Source of the DNA: an uncultured Phascolarctobacterium sp.
GTDB lineage: Bacteria; Bacillota; Negativicutes; Acidaminococcales; Acidaminococcaceae
DNA length: 64,000 nucleotides
Assembly (NCBI GenBank): GCA_900545535.1
Contig: UQZN01000008.1
Span: forward strand, 45,463-109,462
Reading direction: 5' to 3'
Shown: piece after piece, positions 25,620 to 33,960 of the stretch
Position numbering within the stretch: the stretch's first letter is position 1
Layout: the number at the start of each line of letters is the position of its first letter
Notes under the pieces: model-generated
Seen by the model: only the letters and a program-made list of their open reading frames with translations
Databases searched by the model: none
What the model was told of the DNA's origin: nothing
Position numbers and translations under genes: made by a program

Positions 25620-26462
25620 GTGGCAAAAATACTTGTAAAAAATAATTTAGCACCGGCTGTTTATGAATTTATCATTGAAGCGCCAATGATAGCGCATAAA
25701 TGCCAGCCAGGTCAGTTTGTGATGATCCGTACAGATGAAAACAGCGAGCGTATACCTTTGACTATTGCTGACTTCGATCGCGAAAAAGGAATTATTACTT
25801 TGATCGTGCAAACAGTAGGTAATACTACAACGCATCTTTGTGAAGCTTTCAACGTTGGTGACGAAATACTTGATGTGCTTGGACCTTTAGGTATGCCTTC
25901 ACACATGGGGAAATTCGGTACTGTTGTTTGTGTTGGCGGCGGCATCGGCGTTGCGCCTGTTTATCCTATTGCCCGTGCTTATCATGAGCTTGGCAACAAA
26001 GTAGTTTCGATTATCGGCGCCAGAAATAAAGATCTGATCATTTTTAAAGATAAAATGGAAGCCGTAAGTGACGAAGTCATTATTACTACTGATGATGGCA
26101 GTGCTGGTCATAAAGGTTTTGTTACAGATCCTCTGAAGGCAATGCTCGAAGCTGGTGAAAAAATTGATTTGGTTCTGGCTATCGGGCCTGTTATCATGAT
26201 GAAAAATGTTGCGGAAACTACCAGACCTTATGGTACTCCAACTACTGTCAGCTTAAATACCATTATGGTTGACGGAACGGGAATGTGCGGCGGCTGCCGC
26301 GTCATGGTAGGTAATGAAAATAAATTTGCCTGTGTTGACGGTCCTGAATTTGATGCTCATTTAGTAGATTTCGCTAATCTTGTTCAGCGTCAGCAAATGT
26401 ATAAAGGTCAGGAAATGCTCGAATATAGCTGCGGAGGTCATTGCAAATGCGTGGAGGAATGA
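25620..26462 (+). CDS. nfnA: NfnA/SudB-type ferredoxin-NADP oxidoreductase subunit
   Basis: The small subunit of an NADH-dependent reduced ferredoxin:NADP oxidoreductase-like complex, 280 residues. It has a ferredoxin reductase FAD domain (PLTIADFD), a nucleotide domain (VCVGGGIGVAPVYPIARA) and C-terminal cysteines GTGMCGGCRVMVG plus a later C in FACVDGP for a [2Fe-2S] cluster. The same architecture occurs in dihydroorotate dehydrogenase electron transfer subunits and sulfide dehydrogenase; the adjacent NfnB-like gene supports NfnA. GTG 25620 has TAGGAG at 25606-25611. It overlaps the next gene by 16 bases. In anaerobes NfnAB balances NADH, NADPH and ferredoxin. Confidence 0.88.
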   Translation: MAKILVKNNLAPAVYEFIIEAPMIAHKCQPGQFVMIRTDENSERIPLTIADFDREKGIITLIVQTVGNTTTHLCEAFNVGDEILDVLGPLGMPSHMGKFGTVVCVGGGIGVAPVYPIARAYHELGNKVVSIIGARNKDLIIFKDKMEAVSDEVIITTDDGSAGHKGFVTDPLKAMLEAGEKIDLVLAIGPVIMMKNVAETTRPYGTPTTVSLNTIMVDGTGMCGGCRVMVGNENKFACVDGPEFDAHLVDFANLVQRQQMYKGQEMLEYSCGGHCKCVEE

Positions 26463-27838
26463 GAAATCCTATGCCGGAACAACCGGCTGATATTAGAAAT
26501 AAAAACTTTGAAGAAGTAGCACTTGGCTATGACATGGATACTGCTGTCGATGAAGCACAGCGCTGTTTGAATTGCCCCAAGCCGCGCTGCGTTGAAGGAT
26601 GTCCGGTGAATGTGGAGATACCTGCTTTTATCCAGGCTCTGGCACAAAGCAGAATGGACGATGCTATCGCTATATTAAAACGCAAAAATAGTTTGCCGGC
26701 TGTTTGCGGACGTGTTTGCCCTCAGGAAAACCAGTGCGAAAGTAAATGTGTTTTAGGTATCAAAGGTGAATCTGTAGCTATTGGCCGTCTGGAACGTTTT
26801 GTTGCCGATTACGCCCGTGAACAGGGTATTGATGTTACACAAGCTGATACAGCACCCGCAAAAGGTAAAAAAGTAGCCATTGTGGGCAGTGGTCCCTCCG
26901 GTTTGACTGCCGCAGGTGATCTTGCAAAAATGGGCTATGACGTTACTATGTACGAAGCCCTGCATGCTCCTGGAGGCGTTTTAATGTATGGTATTCCTCA
27001 ATTTCGTTTGCCTAAAGAAATTGTAAAACACGAAATTGACGCTTTAAAAGAGCTGGGAGTTAAAATAATTCCTAATGCTGTTATTGGCAGAACCTTCACC
27101 ATTAGAGAATTAATGGAAGAAGAAGGATTTAGTGCCGTTTATGTTGGTACAGGAGCAGGATTGCCGCATTTCATGCATATCGATGGCGAAAATTTAAACG
27201 GAGTATATTCTGCTAATGAATTCCTTACCCGCGTTAATTTGATGCGCGCTTATCAATTTCCGAATGTTGCAACTCCGGTATATGTAGGTAAAAAGGTTGC
27301 TGTTGTAGGCGCCGGTAATGTTGCCATGGATGCTGCACGTACTGCCAAACGACTTGGTGCTGAACAGGTATACATTGTTTATCGTCGCAGTGAAGATGAA
27401 ATGCCGGCTCGTAAAGAGGAGATAGGGCATGCCAAAGAAGAAGGTATAGAACTGAGACTGCTCAATAATCCCACACGTATTCTTGGAAACGAAAAGGGAT
27501 GGGTCAGTGGTATGGAGTGTGTTAAAATGGAACTTGGCGAGCCTGATGCATCAGGGCGCCGTTCTCCTGTGGAAATCAAAGGCTCAGAATATGTTCTTGA
27601 TGTTGATATGGTGGTTATGGCGATCGGGCAGGGGCCCAATCCTTTGCTTAAACAAACAACGCCTGAACTGGAAACTAATAAGCGCGGCAATATCGTTGCC
27701 GATGAAGAAGGCGCTACTTCTATTCCAGGAGTTTTTGCCGGCGGCGATATAGTGACCGGGGCAGCAACAGTAATTTCTGCCATGGGTGCCGGTAAAAAAG
27801 CGGCGTTGGCAATTGATGAATATTTGTCAAAGATTTAA
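26447..27838 (+). CDS. nfnB: NfnB/GltA-type NADPH-dependent oxidoreductase subunit
   Basis: The 463-residue large subunit has an N-terminal [4Fe-4S] domain with CLNCPKPRCVEGCPVNVEIP and CGRVCPQENQCESKC, then two dinucleotide folds for FAD (GSGPSGLTAAGDLAKMGYDV) and NADPH (VVGAGNVAMDAARTAKRLG). Such proteins are called NfnB, SudA or the small subunit of glutamate synthase; adjacency to nfnA decides for NfnB. ATG 26447 is preceded by GGAGG at 26433-26437 with 9 bases spacing. It ends the salvage/NfnAB transcript at a strong terminator. Confidence 0.9.
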   Translation: MRGGMRNPMPEQPADIRNKNFEEVALGYDMDTAVDEAQRCLNCPKPRCVEGCPVNVEIPAFIQALAQSRMDDAIAILKRKNSLPAVCGRVCPQENQCESKCVLGIKGESVAIGRLERFVADYAREQGIDVTQADTAPAKGKKVAIVGSGPSGLTAAGDLAKMGYDVTMYEALHAPGGVLMYGIPQFRLPKEIVKHEIDALKELGVKIIPNAVIGRTFTIRELMEEEGFSAVYVGTGAGLPHFMHIDGENLNGVYSANEFLTRVNLMRAYQFPNVATPVYVGKKVAVVGAGNVAMDAARTAKRLGAEQVYIVYRRSEDEMPARKEEIGHAKEEGIELRLLNNPTRILGNEKGWVSGMECVKMELGEPDASGRRSPVEIKGSEYVLDVDMVVMAIGQGPNPLLKQTTPELETNKRGNIVADEEGATSIPGVFAGGDIVTGAATVISAMGAGKKAALAIDEYLSKI

Positions 27839-27856
27839 AGAATAGTTTCCTTACTG

Positions 27857-27887
27857 ATCCGGCAGAATTCTGCCGGATATTTTTTTA
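27857..27887 (+). terminator. Rho-independent terminator after nfnB
   Basis: A 22-base perfect palindrome at 27857-27878 (ATCCGGCAGAA and its inverse) runs into a T tract. Confidence 0.92.
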
Positions 27888-28005
27888 ATTTTCTTTTCAT
27901 ATTTGTTCTTATTTTACTTAACTGTAGAATGGTAAAAACTTCTATGATATGTTAAAATAAATAAGATAAGTTCTATATTAAAAATTTTTCTTCGAGGTGA
28001 ATAAA

Positions 28006-28578
28006 ATGCAATTTCCATTAGTATTAGGAGTTTCGGCACGTCATGCTCATTTATGCCGCGAGCATATGGATATTTTATTTGGTGAAGGATCTGAATTACA
28101 CCCTAAAAAATATATTGGTCAGCCAGGGCAGTATTCTTCAGAAGAACAGATTACTTTAGTAACTGCAAAAGGTGAAATGAAATTAAGAATTATTGGTCCG
28201 CTGCGTAAATATACGCAACTGGAGCTATCTTTTACTGATGCCAGAAAAGTCGGACTGAATCCGCCAATCAGAAATTCTGGCGATATCAAAGAGTCTGCGG
28301 GCGGAAAACTGGTAGGGCCTAAAGGCGAAGTAGAAATTACTGAAGGCATAATTATTGCCGCCCGGCATATTCATTTATATCCTGAAACAGCAGAAACCTA
28401 CGGATTAAAAGATGGCGACATTGTTTCTATCCAAACAACAGGGGAACGTGCTTTGACTTTAAATAATGTTTTAGTACGTGCCGGTGAAGGTAATGCTGAT
28501 GAAGTTCATATTGATACTGATGAAGCTAACGCCTGTAATTTGGACAGTGGCGTGATGGTTGAAATTATTGCAAAATAA
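28006..28578 (+). CDS. pduL: PduL-type phosphate acyltransferase
   Basis: PduL interconverts acyl-CoA and acyl-phosphate, linking CoA esters to substrate-level ATP formation. The 190-residue protein has the two PduL domains with zinc-binding histidine motifs VSARHAHLC near the N-terminus and AARHIHLYPETAE in the second half. No N-terminal encapsulation peptide and no microcompartment gene is nearby, so a general cytosolic phosphotransacetylase or phosphotranspropionylase is likely. ATG 28006 has GAGGTG at 27994-27999. It lies 16 bases before an unrelated exported-protein gene. Confidence 0.92.
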   Translation: MQFPLVLGVSARHAHLCREHMDILFGEGSELHPKKYIGQPGQYSSEEQITLVTAKGEMKLRIIGPLRKYTQLELSFTDARKVGLNPPIRNSGDIKESAGGKLVGPKGEVEITEGIIIAARHIHLYPETAETYGLKDGDIVSIQTTGERALTLNNVLVRAGEGNADEVHIDTDEANACNLDSGVMVEIIAK

Positions 28579-28594
28579 TTAACGAGGTGGCAAA

Positions 28595-29836
28595 GTGGCA
28601 AAGTTTTTGATATTTCTATCCCTGTTAATTCAACTGTCATTAGTAAATACCGGTTCTGCAGCCGAATATCGTAATCCTGAAGCGGGCTTTAAGATAAATG
28701 TACCACAGCAGGAAATAAATATTGTAGGCAAAGATTTTTATGGCGGAATGCAGTCTAATGGTAATTTTATTTACGTTTACAGTCTTAATCAAAAACAGGC
28801 ATCGGATCTACTGGAACAAAAATTCACTACCGACGCTTTTAATGATGATTATGCATCAATCGAATTATTGGAACGTTCTGGTATCGATCCTAAAAAAGCA
28901 GATTTAAAACTATTGAATCCTTCACTTTACTGGCCTGCTGATAAACCTTTTATTAAACAGCTGCCAGATGATCTTGCTTTTAACATTCACGCACAAAAAC
29001 TTCACGGCAAAAAAAGTTTGACTCTACAGTTTACAGATAATGCAGTCAATAAAAGTGATGATCAGAACTCATATTTATGTTCTGTTGATTTACTTTCCGC
29101 AAATGACAGATTGTATGTAATAACTACTAAAACTTTAGACAATAAAAAGGACTCTGAACAATCGACTGAGTCGGTACGCGACGAGTATCGTCAAGGCGTG
29201 GCCACAACAAAACCTGTTGAAGTCATTAAGCCATTAGTTTATACTGACAAAATCGGAAAATTTAAATTTGAGCTTCCAGACAACTGGTATTATGTTCAAA
29301 GTTATTTTTCAGACGATCCTAAAGCCTGTCTGACATTTGCCTTACCTTTGGAAACCTTAGCCAAAATTAAAGAAAAATCCCAAAATTTAGAGGCTGATGA
29401 TTTAGATAAAGAGAAAATAGCGGATAATGTTTCTGAAGAAAACATAGCTTCATGGATGGATTTGCTGACAGAGAGCGTATGGTCAGTTTCCTGTGAAACA
29501 AAGGACTTTGAAACCGCTGCTTATTTAGAAAATCCAGAAGCTACTAAAGCAGAGATGCAGCTATTGTTTTCAGAGTTAAAAACTTATATCGAGAGCAGTC
29601 GCTATTATAAAAACAGTAAATTTGATTTTGATATTAACATTACTCCTAAAATAGGATATATAAATTTCGATTTTGCCTTTAACTTAAAAGGTAAAAAAGA
29701 TTTCGATAATACCGGTAGAATTTTCTTTACAAAGAAAAAAGGCGGCCTTATAGTCTATACATCTACTCTTGGCAATACAGAACAACCGGTTTCTAAAGCG
29801 CTTCTAGAGAACATTAAAAAGCTTGATTTGCAGTGA
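28595..29836 (+). CDS. Exported protein of unknown function, paralog of the next gene
   Basis: I do not recognise the 413-residue product. It has a signal peptide of about 22 residues (hydrophobic LIFLSLLIQLSL, cleavage near GSA-AEY) and then EYRNPEAGFKINVP. A similar module recurs near residue 230 as KFKFELPDNWYYVQS. The next gene has both elements in the same order, plus a shared LENPxxTKxxM segment, so the two are duplicates that diverged. The strand-rich GF-x-P pattern recalls PsbP/Mog1-like exported proteins, a weak guess. The GTG start follows ACGAGGTGG. It is probably co-transcribed with pduL. Confidence 0.8.
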   Translation: MAKFLIFLSLLIQLSLVNTGSAAEYRNPEAGFKINVPQQEINIVGKDFYGGMQSNGNFIYVYSLNQKQASDLLEQKFTTDAFNDDYASIELLERSGIDPKKADLKLLNPSLYWPADKPFIKQLPDDLAFNIHAQKLHGKKSLTLQFTDNAVNKSDDQNSYLCSVDLLSANDRLYVITTKTLDNKKDSEQSTESVRDEYRQGVATTKPVEVIKPLVYTDKIGKFKFELPDNWYYVQSYFSDDPKACLTFALPLETLAKIKEKSQNLEADDLDKEKIADNVSEENIASWMDLLTESVWSVSCETKDFETAAYLENPEATKAEMQLLFSELKTYIESSRYYKNSKFDFDINITPKIGYINFDFAFNLKGKKDFDNTGRIFFTKKKGGLIVYTSTLGNTEQPVSKALLENIKKLDLQ

Positions 29837-29885
29837 TTTTTGACGCCTCTTTACTTAGCAGTATTTATGCAAAGGAGACATAGCT

Positions 29886-31448
29886 ATGAAAAAAACAATC
29901 TGTTCAGGAATCGTCGCAGTTAGTATTTTAGGCAGCCTTGCTACTTGTTATGCGTTCGACTATCGCAGTGAAGAAGCTGGTTTTAGTGTTGATATCCCTG
30001 ACAATAACAATAATAATACTGTTATTGTCAGTAAAGATCTGTTTGCAGCCGGTAGTAATAAGGCTGGCATGCATGGTATAGCTGCAATCAGTCAGCAATC
30101 AGTTGAAGCATATACTAAAACTGATTTTGCCACAGATAAATTTGAAGAAGATTTAAAGAAAATAGCTGCAGATATTAAAGCAGGAAAAGATATTTTAGCT
30201 GATCCTGCTTATGCGTATCTTACTGCACCACAAAATGAATTGCAGGTATATATGCAAAAACTTATGCAGGAAAATATGCAATCCTTACCAGGCGAAAAGA
30301 GCTATAAAATAACAAAGCTTAATAAGATACCAGCATTAGAAATCAATAATGATATGCTGCTTAACTATGCTATTGAACTGCCGGTTGCCTATACTAAAAA
30401 GGAACAGCAGGCTGTGCAAAAATATAATCCTTCGGTAAAATTTAGTGCTGATGGCAAGCAAATGACAGCACAATATAATTTGATTTCGAAGATATATATA
30501 TTATCACAAAATGATCAATTATATAATATAAGCAGCGGTTATGTTGAATTTCCTGAAAATGAACAGACTGAGACCAGTCTGGAAAAAGATGGACTGGATA
30601 AATTTATTCAAAAACTTGCGGATAACAGAGTAGATAAACGTGCATATAAGAAACTCTCTAAAGAGTTTACCAAAAAACTAAATTTCTTTAAACCGCAAGC
30701 GTCGAATTCTGGACTTATAATTAAAGATGGTATTTTTGACAAAGATTTTAAAATACCTCATGACTGGCTTTATATCCAAAGCAATCAAAAATTTGAAAAT
30801 ATGCCCATCAGTTTCTTTTCTGCATTACCTGTGAAAAGCTTGGAAACGATGGGGAAGGAGTATATAGACTCCAAATTATTCAATATTAAAACTACTGATA
30901 CCAGTATCAATGTAGAATCGAACATTAATACCAGCGAATTTGATTTAGGAAAAATTTTAAAGGCTTATTCAGAAGGCCTTATAGGTATTTCAGCAAAATA
31001 TCAATCAAATCGTCCGCATGATCAGGGTCCCAGGCAATTTTTAGAAAATCCTGTCTTTACAAAGATGATGTTTGAAGAATTTATGAATAAACCATTTTTA
31101 AATCCTCGTGAAAAAGCAAAGCTGGAAAAGTTTGTTCAGGTCAAAAATTTCACACATGATATGGAGATCAATCAAGAAAACTGTCTGATCAAATTTACTT
31201 ATGACCTGGATTTACATCTACCAAAGAATTTATCAAAAATCAATCAACCTGGTTATGATGTATTTAAAGAAAATAATTTAACAGATCTGTCTATCAGTGG
31301 ACAAAAGAAAATTTATTTTGATGCTGATAACAGGATCAGTTTGCTCTGTTATTTTACTCAAGAGCAAACAGGACAAGCAGATTTGATTCAAAAAGAATTT
31401 GATAACTATGATTTATTTAAAAGTTCCTTGCTGACAGAAAGACATTAA
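29886..31448 (+). CDS. Exported protein of unknown function, paralog of the previous gene
   Basis: A 520-residue exported protein with a signal peptide of about 23 residues (ending ATCYA) followed by FDYRSEEAGFSVDIPDN. A second module at about residue 285 reads DKDFKIPHDWLYIQS, and FLENPVFTKMMFEE lies in the C-terminal half, matching the neighbour's elements. It is longer than the neighbour mainly through insertions between the two modules, which are lysine- and asparagine-rich. AAGGAG precedes ATG 29886. No catalytic motif was recognised. The gene ends at a strong terminator. Confidence 0.8.
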   Translation: MKKTICSGIVAVSILGSLATCYAFDYRSEEAGFSVDIPDNNNNNTVIVSKDLFAAGSNKAGMHGIAAISQQSVEAYTKTDFATDKFEEDLKKIAADIKAGKDILADPAYAYLTAPQNELQVYMQKLMQENMQSLPGEKSYKITKLNKIPALEINNDMLLNYAIELPVAYTKKEQQAVQKYNPSVKFSADGKQMTAQYNLISKIYILSQNDQLYNISSGYVEFPENEQTETSLEKDGLDKFIQKLADNRVDKRAYKKLSKEFTKKLNFFKPQASNSGLIIKDGIFDKDFKIPHDWLYIQSNQKFENMPISFFSALPVKSLETMGKEYIDSKLFNIKTTDTSINVESNINTSEFDLGKILKAYSEGLIGISAKYQSNRPHDQGPRQFLENPVFTKMMFEEFMNKPFLNPREKAKLEKFVQVKNFTHDMEINQENCLIKFTYDLDLHLPKNLSKINQPGYDVFKENNLTDLSISGQKKIYFDADNRISLLCYFTQEQTGQADLIQKEFDNYDLFKSSLLTERH

Positions 31449-31463
31449 AAAATATTAGTTCTG

Positions 31464-31506
31464 ATACCTGGATAATAGCATCAAAATATTATCCAGGTAT
31501 TTTTTA
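31464..31506 (+). terminator. Rho-independent terminator after the exported-protein pair
   Basis: ATACCTGGATAAT (31464-31476) and ATTATCCAGGTAT (31488-31500) pair perfectly over 13 bp, followed by six T residues. Confidence 0.92.
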
Positions 31507-31604
31507 TAAAAAAGCATCGCTATAAATCGTTTTAAAGACGTTGTAAAAACAAAGCGAGTATAAGTTGTAGTATAATCGTTTAAAAATGCTTATATGTCAA
31601 ATAT

Positions 31605-31877
31605 ATGTCTGAAATAAGGTTTTATGTAAAATCCTTAGTGAATAGCATATTACACATTTATAATTCGAGTTTGGTACTTTACATAATATATATTATCGGA
31701 CATAAAATAAAAAGCCGAGAATTTTCTATAAATAAGGTTGACCATAAGGTTCTTTTGCTAAGTTCATTAAACGAACAACTACAAACAGATGTTTTGACAT
31801 TCTCTTCTGTTCCTGATATAATAGAAGAAATTAGAAACGATAAATTTTATTGTCTAAAATTTTACGAGATATTATGA
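31605..31877 (+). CDS. Doubtful 90-residue reading frame upstream of lexA
   Basis: An open frame of 90 codons occupies most of the 395-base gap between the terminator at 31506 and lexA. The predicted protein has a hydrophobic stretch at about residues 15-32 (SILHIYNSSLVLYIIYIIG) and no recognised domain. Against it: no ribosome binding site before ATG 31605, AT-rich composition, and a consensus promoter for lexA inside its last third. For it: the frame is long for chance in this AT-rich sequence, and genes next to lexA are sometimes SOS-controlled division inhibitors. It is listed as uncertain. Confidence 0.25.
   Translation: MSEIRFYVKSLVNSILHIYNSSLVLYIIYIIGHKIKSREFSINKVDHKVLLLSSLNEQLQTDVLTFSSVPDIIEEIRNDKFYCLKFYEIL
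31794..31822 (+). promoter_or_regulatory. Consensus promoter of lexA
   Basis: TTGACA (31794-31799) and TATAAT (31817-31822) match consensus with a 17-base spacer, and TGA before TATAAT makes an extended -10. A pseudo-palindrome ACGATAAATTTTATTGT at 31837-31853 (one G-T mismatch in 8 pairs) lies just downstream of the predicted start and could be an operator. The usual Gram-positive LexA box (CGAAC-N4-GTTCG) was not found here. Confidence 0.85.
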
Positions 31878-31901
31878 GGATTGGAATTGGAGGCTGGTTT
31901 T

Positions 31902-32561
31902 ATGGCAAGAAGAGCACGTTTTAGTGATTTTGATGGCGTTATTACAGAAGAAATGCTTTCTGATCGGCAAAGAGCGATTTTAGATTTTATTCGTGAGCAT
32001 GTTTATGCTAAAGGCTATCCTCCTGCTGTACGCGAAATTGGCAAGGCTGTAGGTTTGTCTTCAAGTGCTAGTGTACACACGCATTTGCATAAATTAGAAG
32101 AATATGGCTTTTTGCAAAGAGACCCTGCCAAACCACGTGCTATTGAATTAACACAAGACAGCAGCTGGCGTCAGAAAACAGTTGTTCCAGTTCCTCTGGT
32201 TGGTAAAGTTACTGCTGGTCAGCCTATTTTAGCAGTTGAAAACGTCGAAGAAACCTATCCTATTCCTTTGGATTTAATTGGTTGCCAGGAAGATGTTTTC
32301 ATGTTATCAGTATCGGGAGATAGTATGATCAAAGCTGGTATTCTTGATCATGACTATATTGTTGCCAGAAAGCAAAATTTTGCTAATAATGGTGATATAG
32401 TTGTTGCTCTTATTGATGGCGAAGAAACAACCGTTAAGCGTTATTTCCGCGAATTACGTTCAATTCGCCTGCAGCCTGAAAATGATGCTTATACTCCTAT
32501 AACAGGCACTGATAATATTCAGGTCATTGGTAAGGTAATAGCTGTATTCAGAATGCTATAA
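31902..32561 (+). CDS. lexA: LexA repressor
   Basis: LexA represses SOS genes and cleaves itself when RecA is activated. The protein (219 residues from ATG 31902) has an N-terminal winged helix (about 20-85, PAVREIGKAVGLSSSASVHTHL), the Ala-Gly cleavage site at 105-106 (GKVTAGQP), and the Ser-Lys dyad S141 (SVSGDSMIKAG) and K179 (TTVKRYF). An extra segment of about 18 residues precedes the first helix. GGAGG at 31889-31893 supports ATG 31902 over an upstream TTG at 31881. It is the last + strand gene before the gene-orientation switch. Confidence 0.96.
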   Translation: MARRARFSDFDGVITEEMLSDRQRAILDFIREHVYAKGYPPAVREIGKAVGLSSSASVHTHLHKLEEYGFLQRDPAKPRAIELTQDSSWRQKTVVPVPLVGKVTAGQPILAVENVEETYPIPLDLIGCQEDVFMLSVSGDSMIKAGILDHDYIVARKQNFANNGDIVVALIDGEETTVKRYFRELRSIRLQPENDAYTPITGTDNIQVIGKVIAVFRML

Positions 32562-32589
32562 CATCTATTTTACGCCATAAAAATATCAT

Positions 32590-32623
32590 AAAGACACCCA
32601 TGTGACATCACATGGGTGTCTTT
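32590..32623 (+). terminator. Terminator after lexA, possibly bidirectional
   Basis: AAAGACACCCATGTG (32590-32604) and CACATGGGTGTCTTT (32609-32623) form a 15-bp stem with a 4-base loop. T-rich sequence follows on the + strand and, less strongly, on the - strand. Confidence 0.85.
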
Positions 32624-32639
32624 ATCTTTCTTAAACAGT

Positions 32640-32686
32640 AAAAAGCAGCTAAGGTGATTTATCATTCATCTTAGCTGCTTTTTTAG
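32640..32686 (-). terminator. Terminator of the minus-strand genes converging on lexA
   Basis: AAAAGCAGCTAAG (32641-32653) and CTTAGCTGCTTTT (32670-32682) pair perfectly; on the minus strand the stem runs into a T tract. It lies 26 bases beyond the stop of the gene at 32712 and also has T residues on the + side, so it may act in both directions. Confidence 0.85.
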
Positions 32687-32711
32687 TATTTATAAGAATA
32701 TTTAATTTTAG

Positions 32712-33947
32712 CTATTTCTCCCCTACCATTTTGGCTGCTGACATAATTGCAATACGTCCATGCTCAAAAGTAAGTCCTCCCTGGAAATAGACATTATAAG
32801 GTTCACGACAAGGGCCGTCCGCACTTAATTCAATTGATGCACCCTGGACAAAAGTACCTGCTGCCATGATTATCTCATCCTGATAGCCGGGAATCATGGC
32901 AGGTACTGGCGCCACATGTGCGTCAACTGGAGAGTTGCTTTGAATGGCCACACAAAAATTACATAAACGTTCTTTAGTTTCCAAGCAAATTGCCTGTATG
33001 ATATCACTTCTTCTGTCACCTGCAGCGGGAGTAACCTGATAACCTAAACGGTCAAAAACTGCTGCGGCAAAAATTGCTGTTTTAACAGCTTGTAACACGA
33101 CATGAGGAGCCAGGAACAGTCCCTGATAGAACTCTCTTGCTGTATCGCCAAGGGTAGCGCCCATTTCTCCACCTAAACCAGGTGCAGTTAATCGATAGGA
33201 AGCAAGTTCTACTAAATCTCTTCTGCCAACAATATAGCCGCCTGTAGGAGCAAGACCACCACCAAGATTTTTGATGAGAGAGCCTGCCATAAGATCAGCT
33301 CCAACTTCTGTTGGTTCTTCCTTTTCAATAAATTCGCCATAACAATTATCAACAAAACAAATGATCTCAGGATTTACTGTTTTAACAGCTTTGCAGATCG
33401 TCCCGATTTCTTCTACTGTTAATGTTTTACGTACACTGCTGTAACCGCAGGACCGTTGGATATGCACCAATTTTGTTTTAGCTGTAATTGAGGACTTTAT
33501 TTTTTCAAGATCGACCTGCGAGCCTGTCATTGGAATTTCTTTATAGATTACTCCCAGATCAGCAAGCGAGCCTGGCGTTTTTACAGGTACACCGATAATA
33601 GTCTGCATCGTATCATATGGAGCCCCCGTAGCAGCTATCATCTCATCGCCTGCTTTTAAAACTCCCAGTAAGGCAACAGCTAAAGCGTGGGTTCCTGAAA
33701 CAAATTGTGATCGCACTAACGCCGCCTCAGTTTTAAAAATATCAGCGTATATTTCATCCAGTTTTTCTCGACCAACATCAGAATAAGCATATCCTGTAGT
33801 GGGTTTTAGATAAAAGTCTGATACCATATGCTTTCTAAAAGCCTGCATAACTTTTTCGGTATTATATAAAGCTGCTTCTTCATAGCGTTTTGCAGCTTGC
33901 AATACCTCTAATAATGCTGCTTCTTCTATTTTCTTAAAATCAGTCAT
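32712..33947 (-). CDS. PLP-dependent methionine gamma-lyase family protein (YnbB/aluminium resistance-like)
   Basis: A 411-residue fold-type I PLP enzyme of the family annotated as Met_gamma_lyase or aluminium resistance protein. It shows the segment SGTHALAVALLGVLKAGDE, the PLP-aspartate region CFVDNCYGEF and the likely PLP lysine in GSLIKNLGGGLAPTGGY. Its reaction is not established; carbon-sulfur lyase activity is only inferred from the superfamily. It is a regular neighbour of hflX in Firmicutes, as here, with a 13-base gap. The gene is the last of the minus-strand series and ends at a strong terminator. Confidence 0.9.
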   Translation of the reverse strand: MTDFKKIEEAALLEVLQAAKRYEEAALYNTEKVMQAFRKHMVSDFYLKPTTGYAYSDVGREKLDEIYADIFKTEAALVRSQFVSGTHALAVALLGVLKAGDEMIAATGAPYDTMQTIIGVPVKTPGSLADLGVIYKEIPMTGSQVDLEKIKSSITAKTKLVHIQRSCGYSSVRKTLTVEEIGTICKAVKTVNPEIICFVDNCYGEFIEKEEPTEVGADLMAGSLIKNLGGGLAPTGGYIVGRRDLVELASYRLTAPGLGGEMGATLGDTAREFYQGLFLAPHVVLQAVKTAIFAAAVFDRLGYQVTPAAGDRRSDIIQAICLETKERLCNFCVAIQSNSPVDAHVAPVPAMIPGYQDEIIMAAGTFVQGASIELSADGPCREPYNVYFQGGLTFEHGRIAIMSAAKMVGEK

Positions 33948-33960
33948 TTTTATGCCGCCC

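Noticed and set aside
28006..28578. Part of a bacterial microcompartment operon
   Set aside because: PduL has no encapsulation peptide and no shell protein gene is near; it is best read as a cytosolic phosphotransacylase.
31762..31776. GTTC-N7-GAAC as a LexA box before lexA
   Set aside because: The half-sites are in reverse orientation and at the wrong spacing compared with CGAAC-N4-GTTCG.
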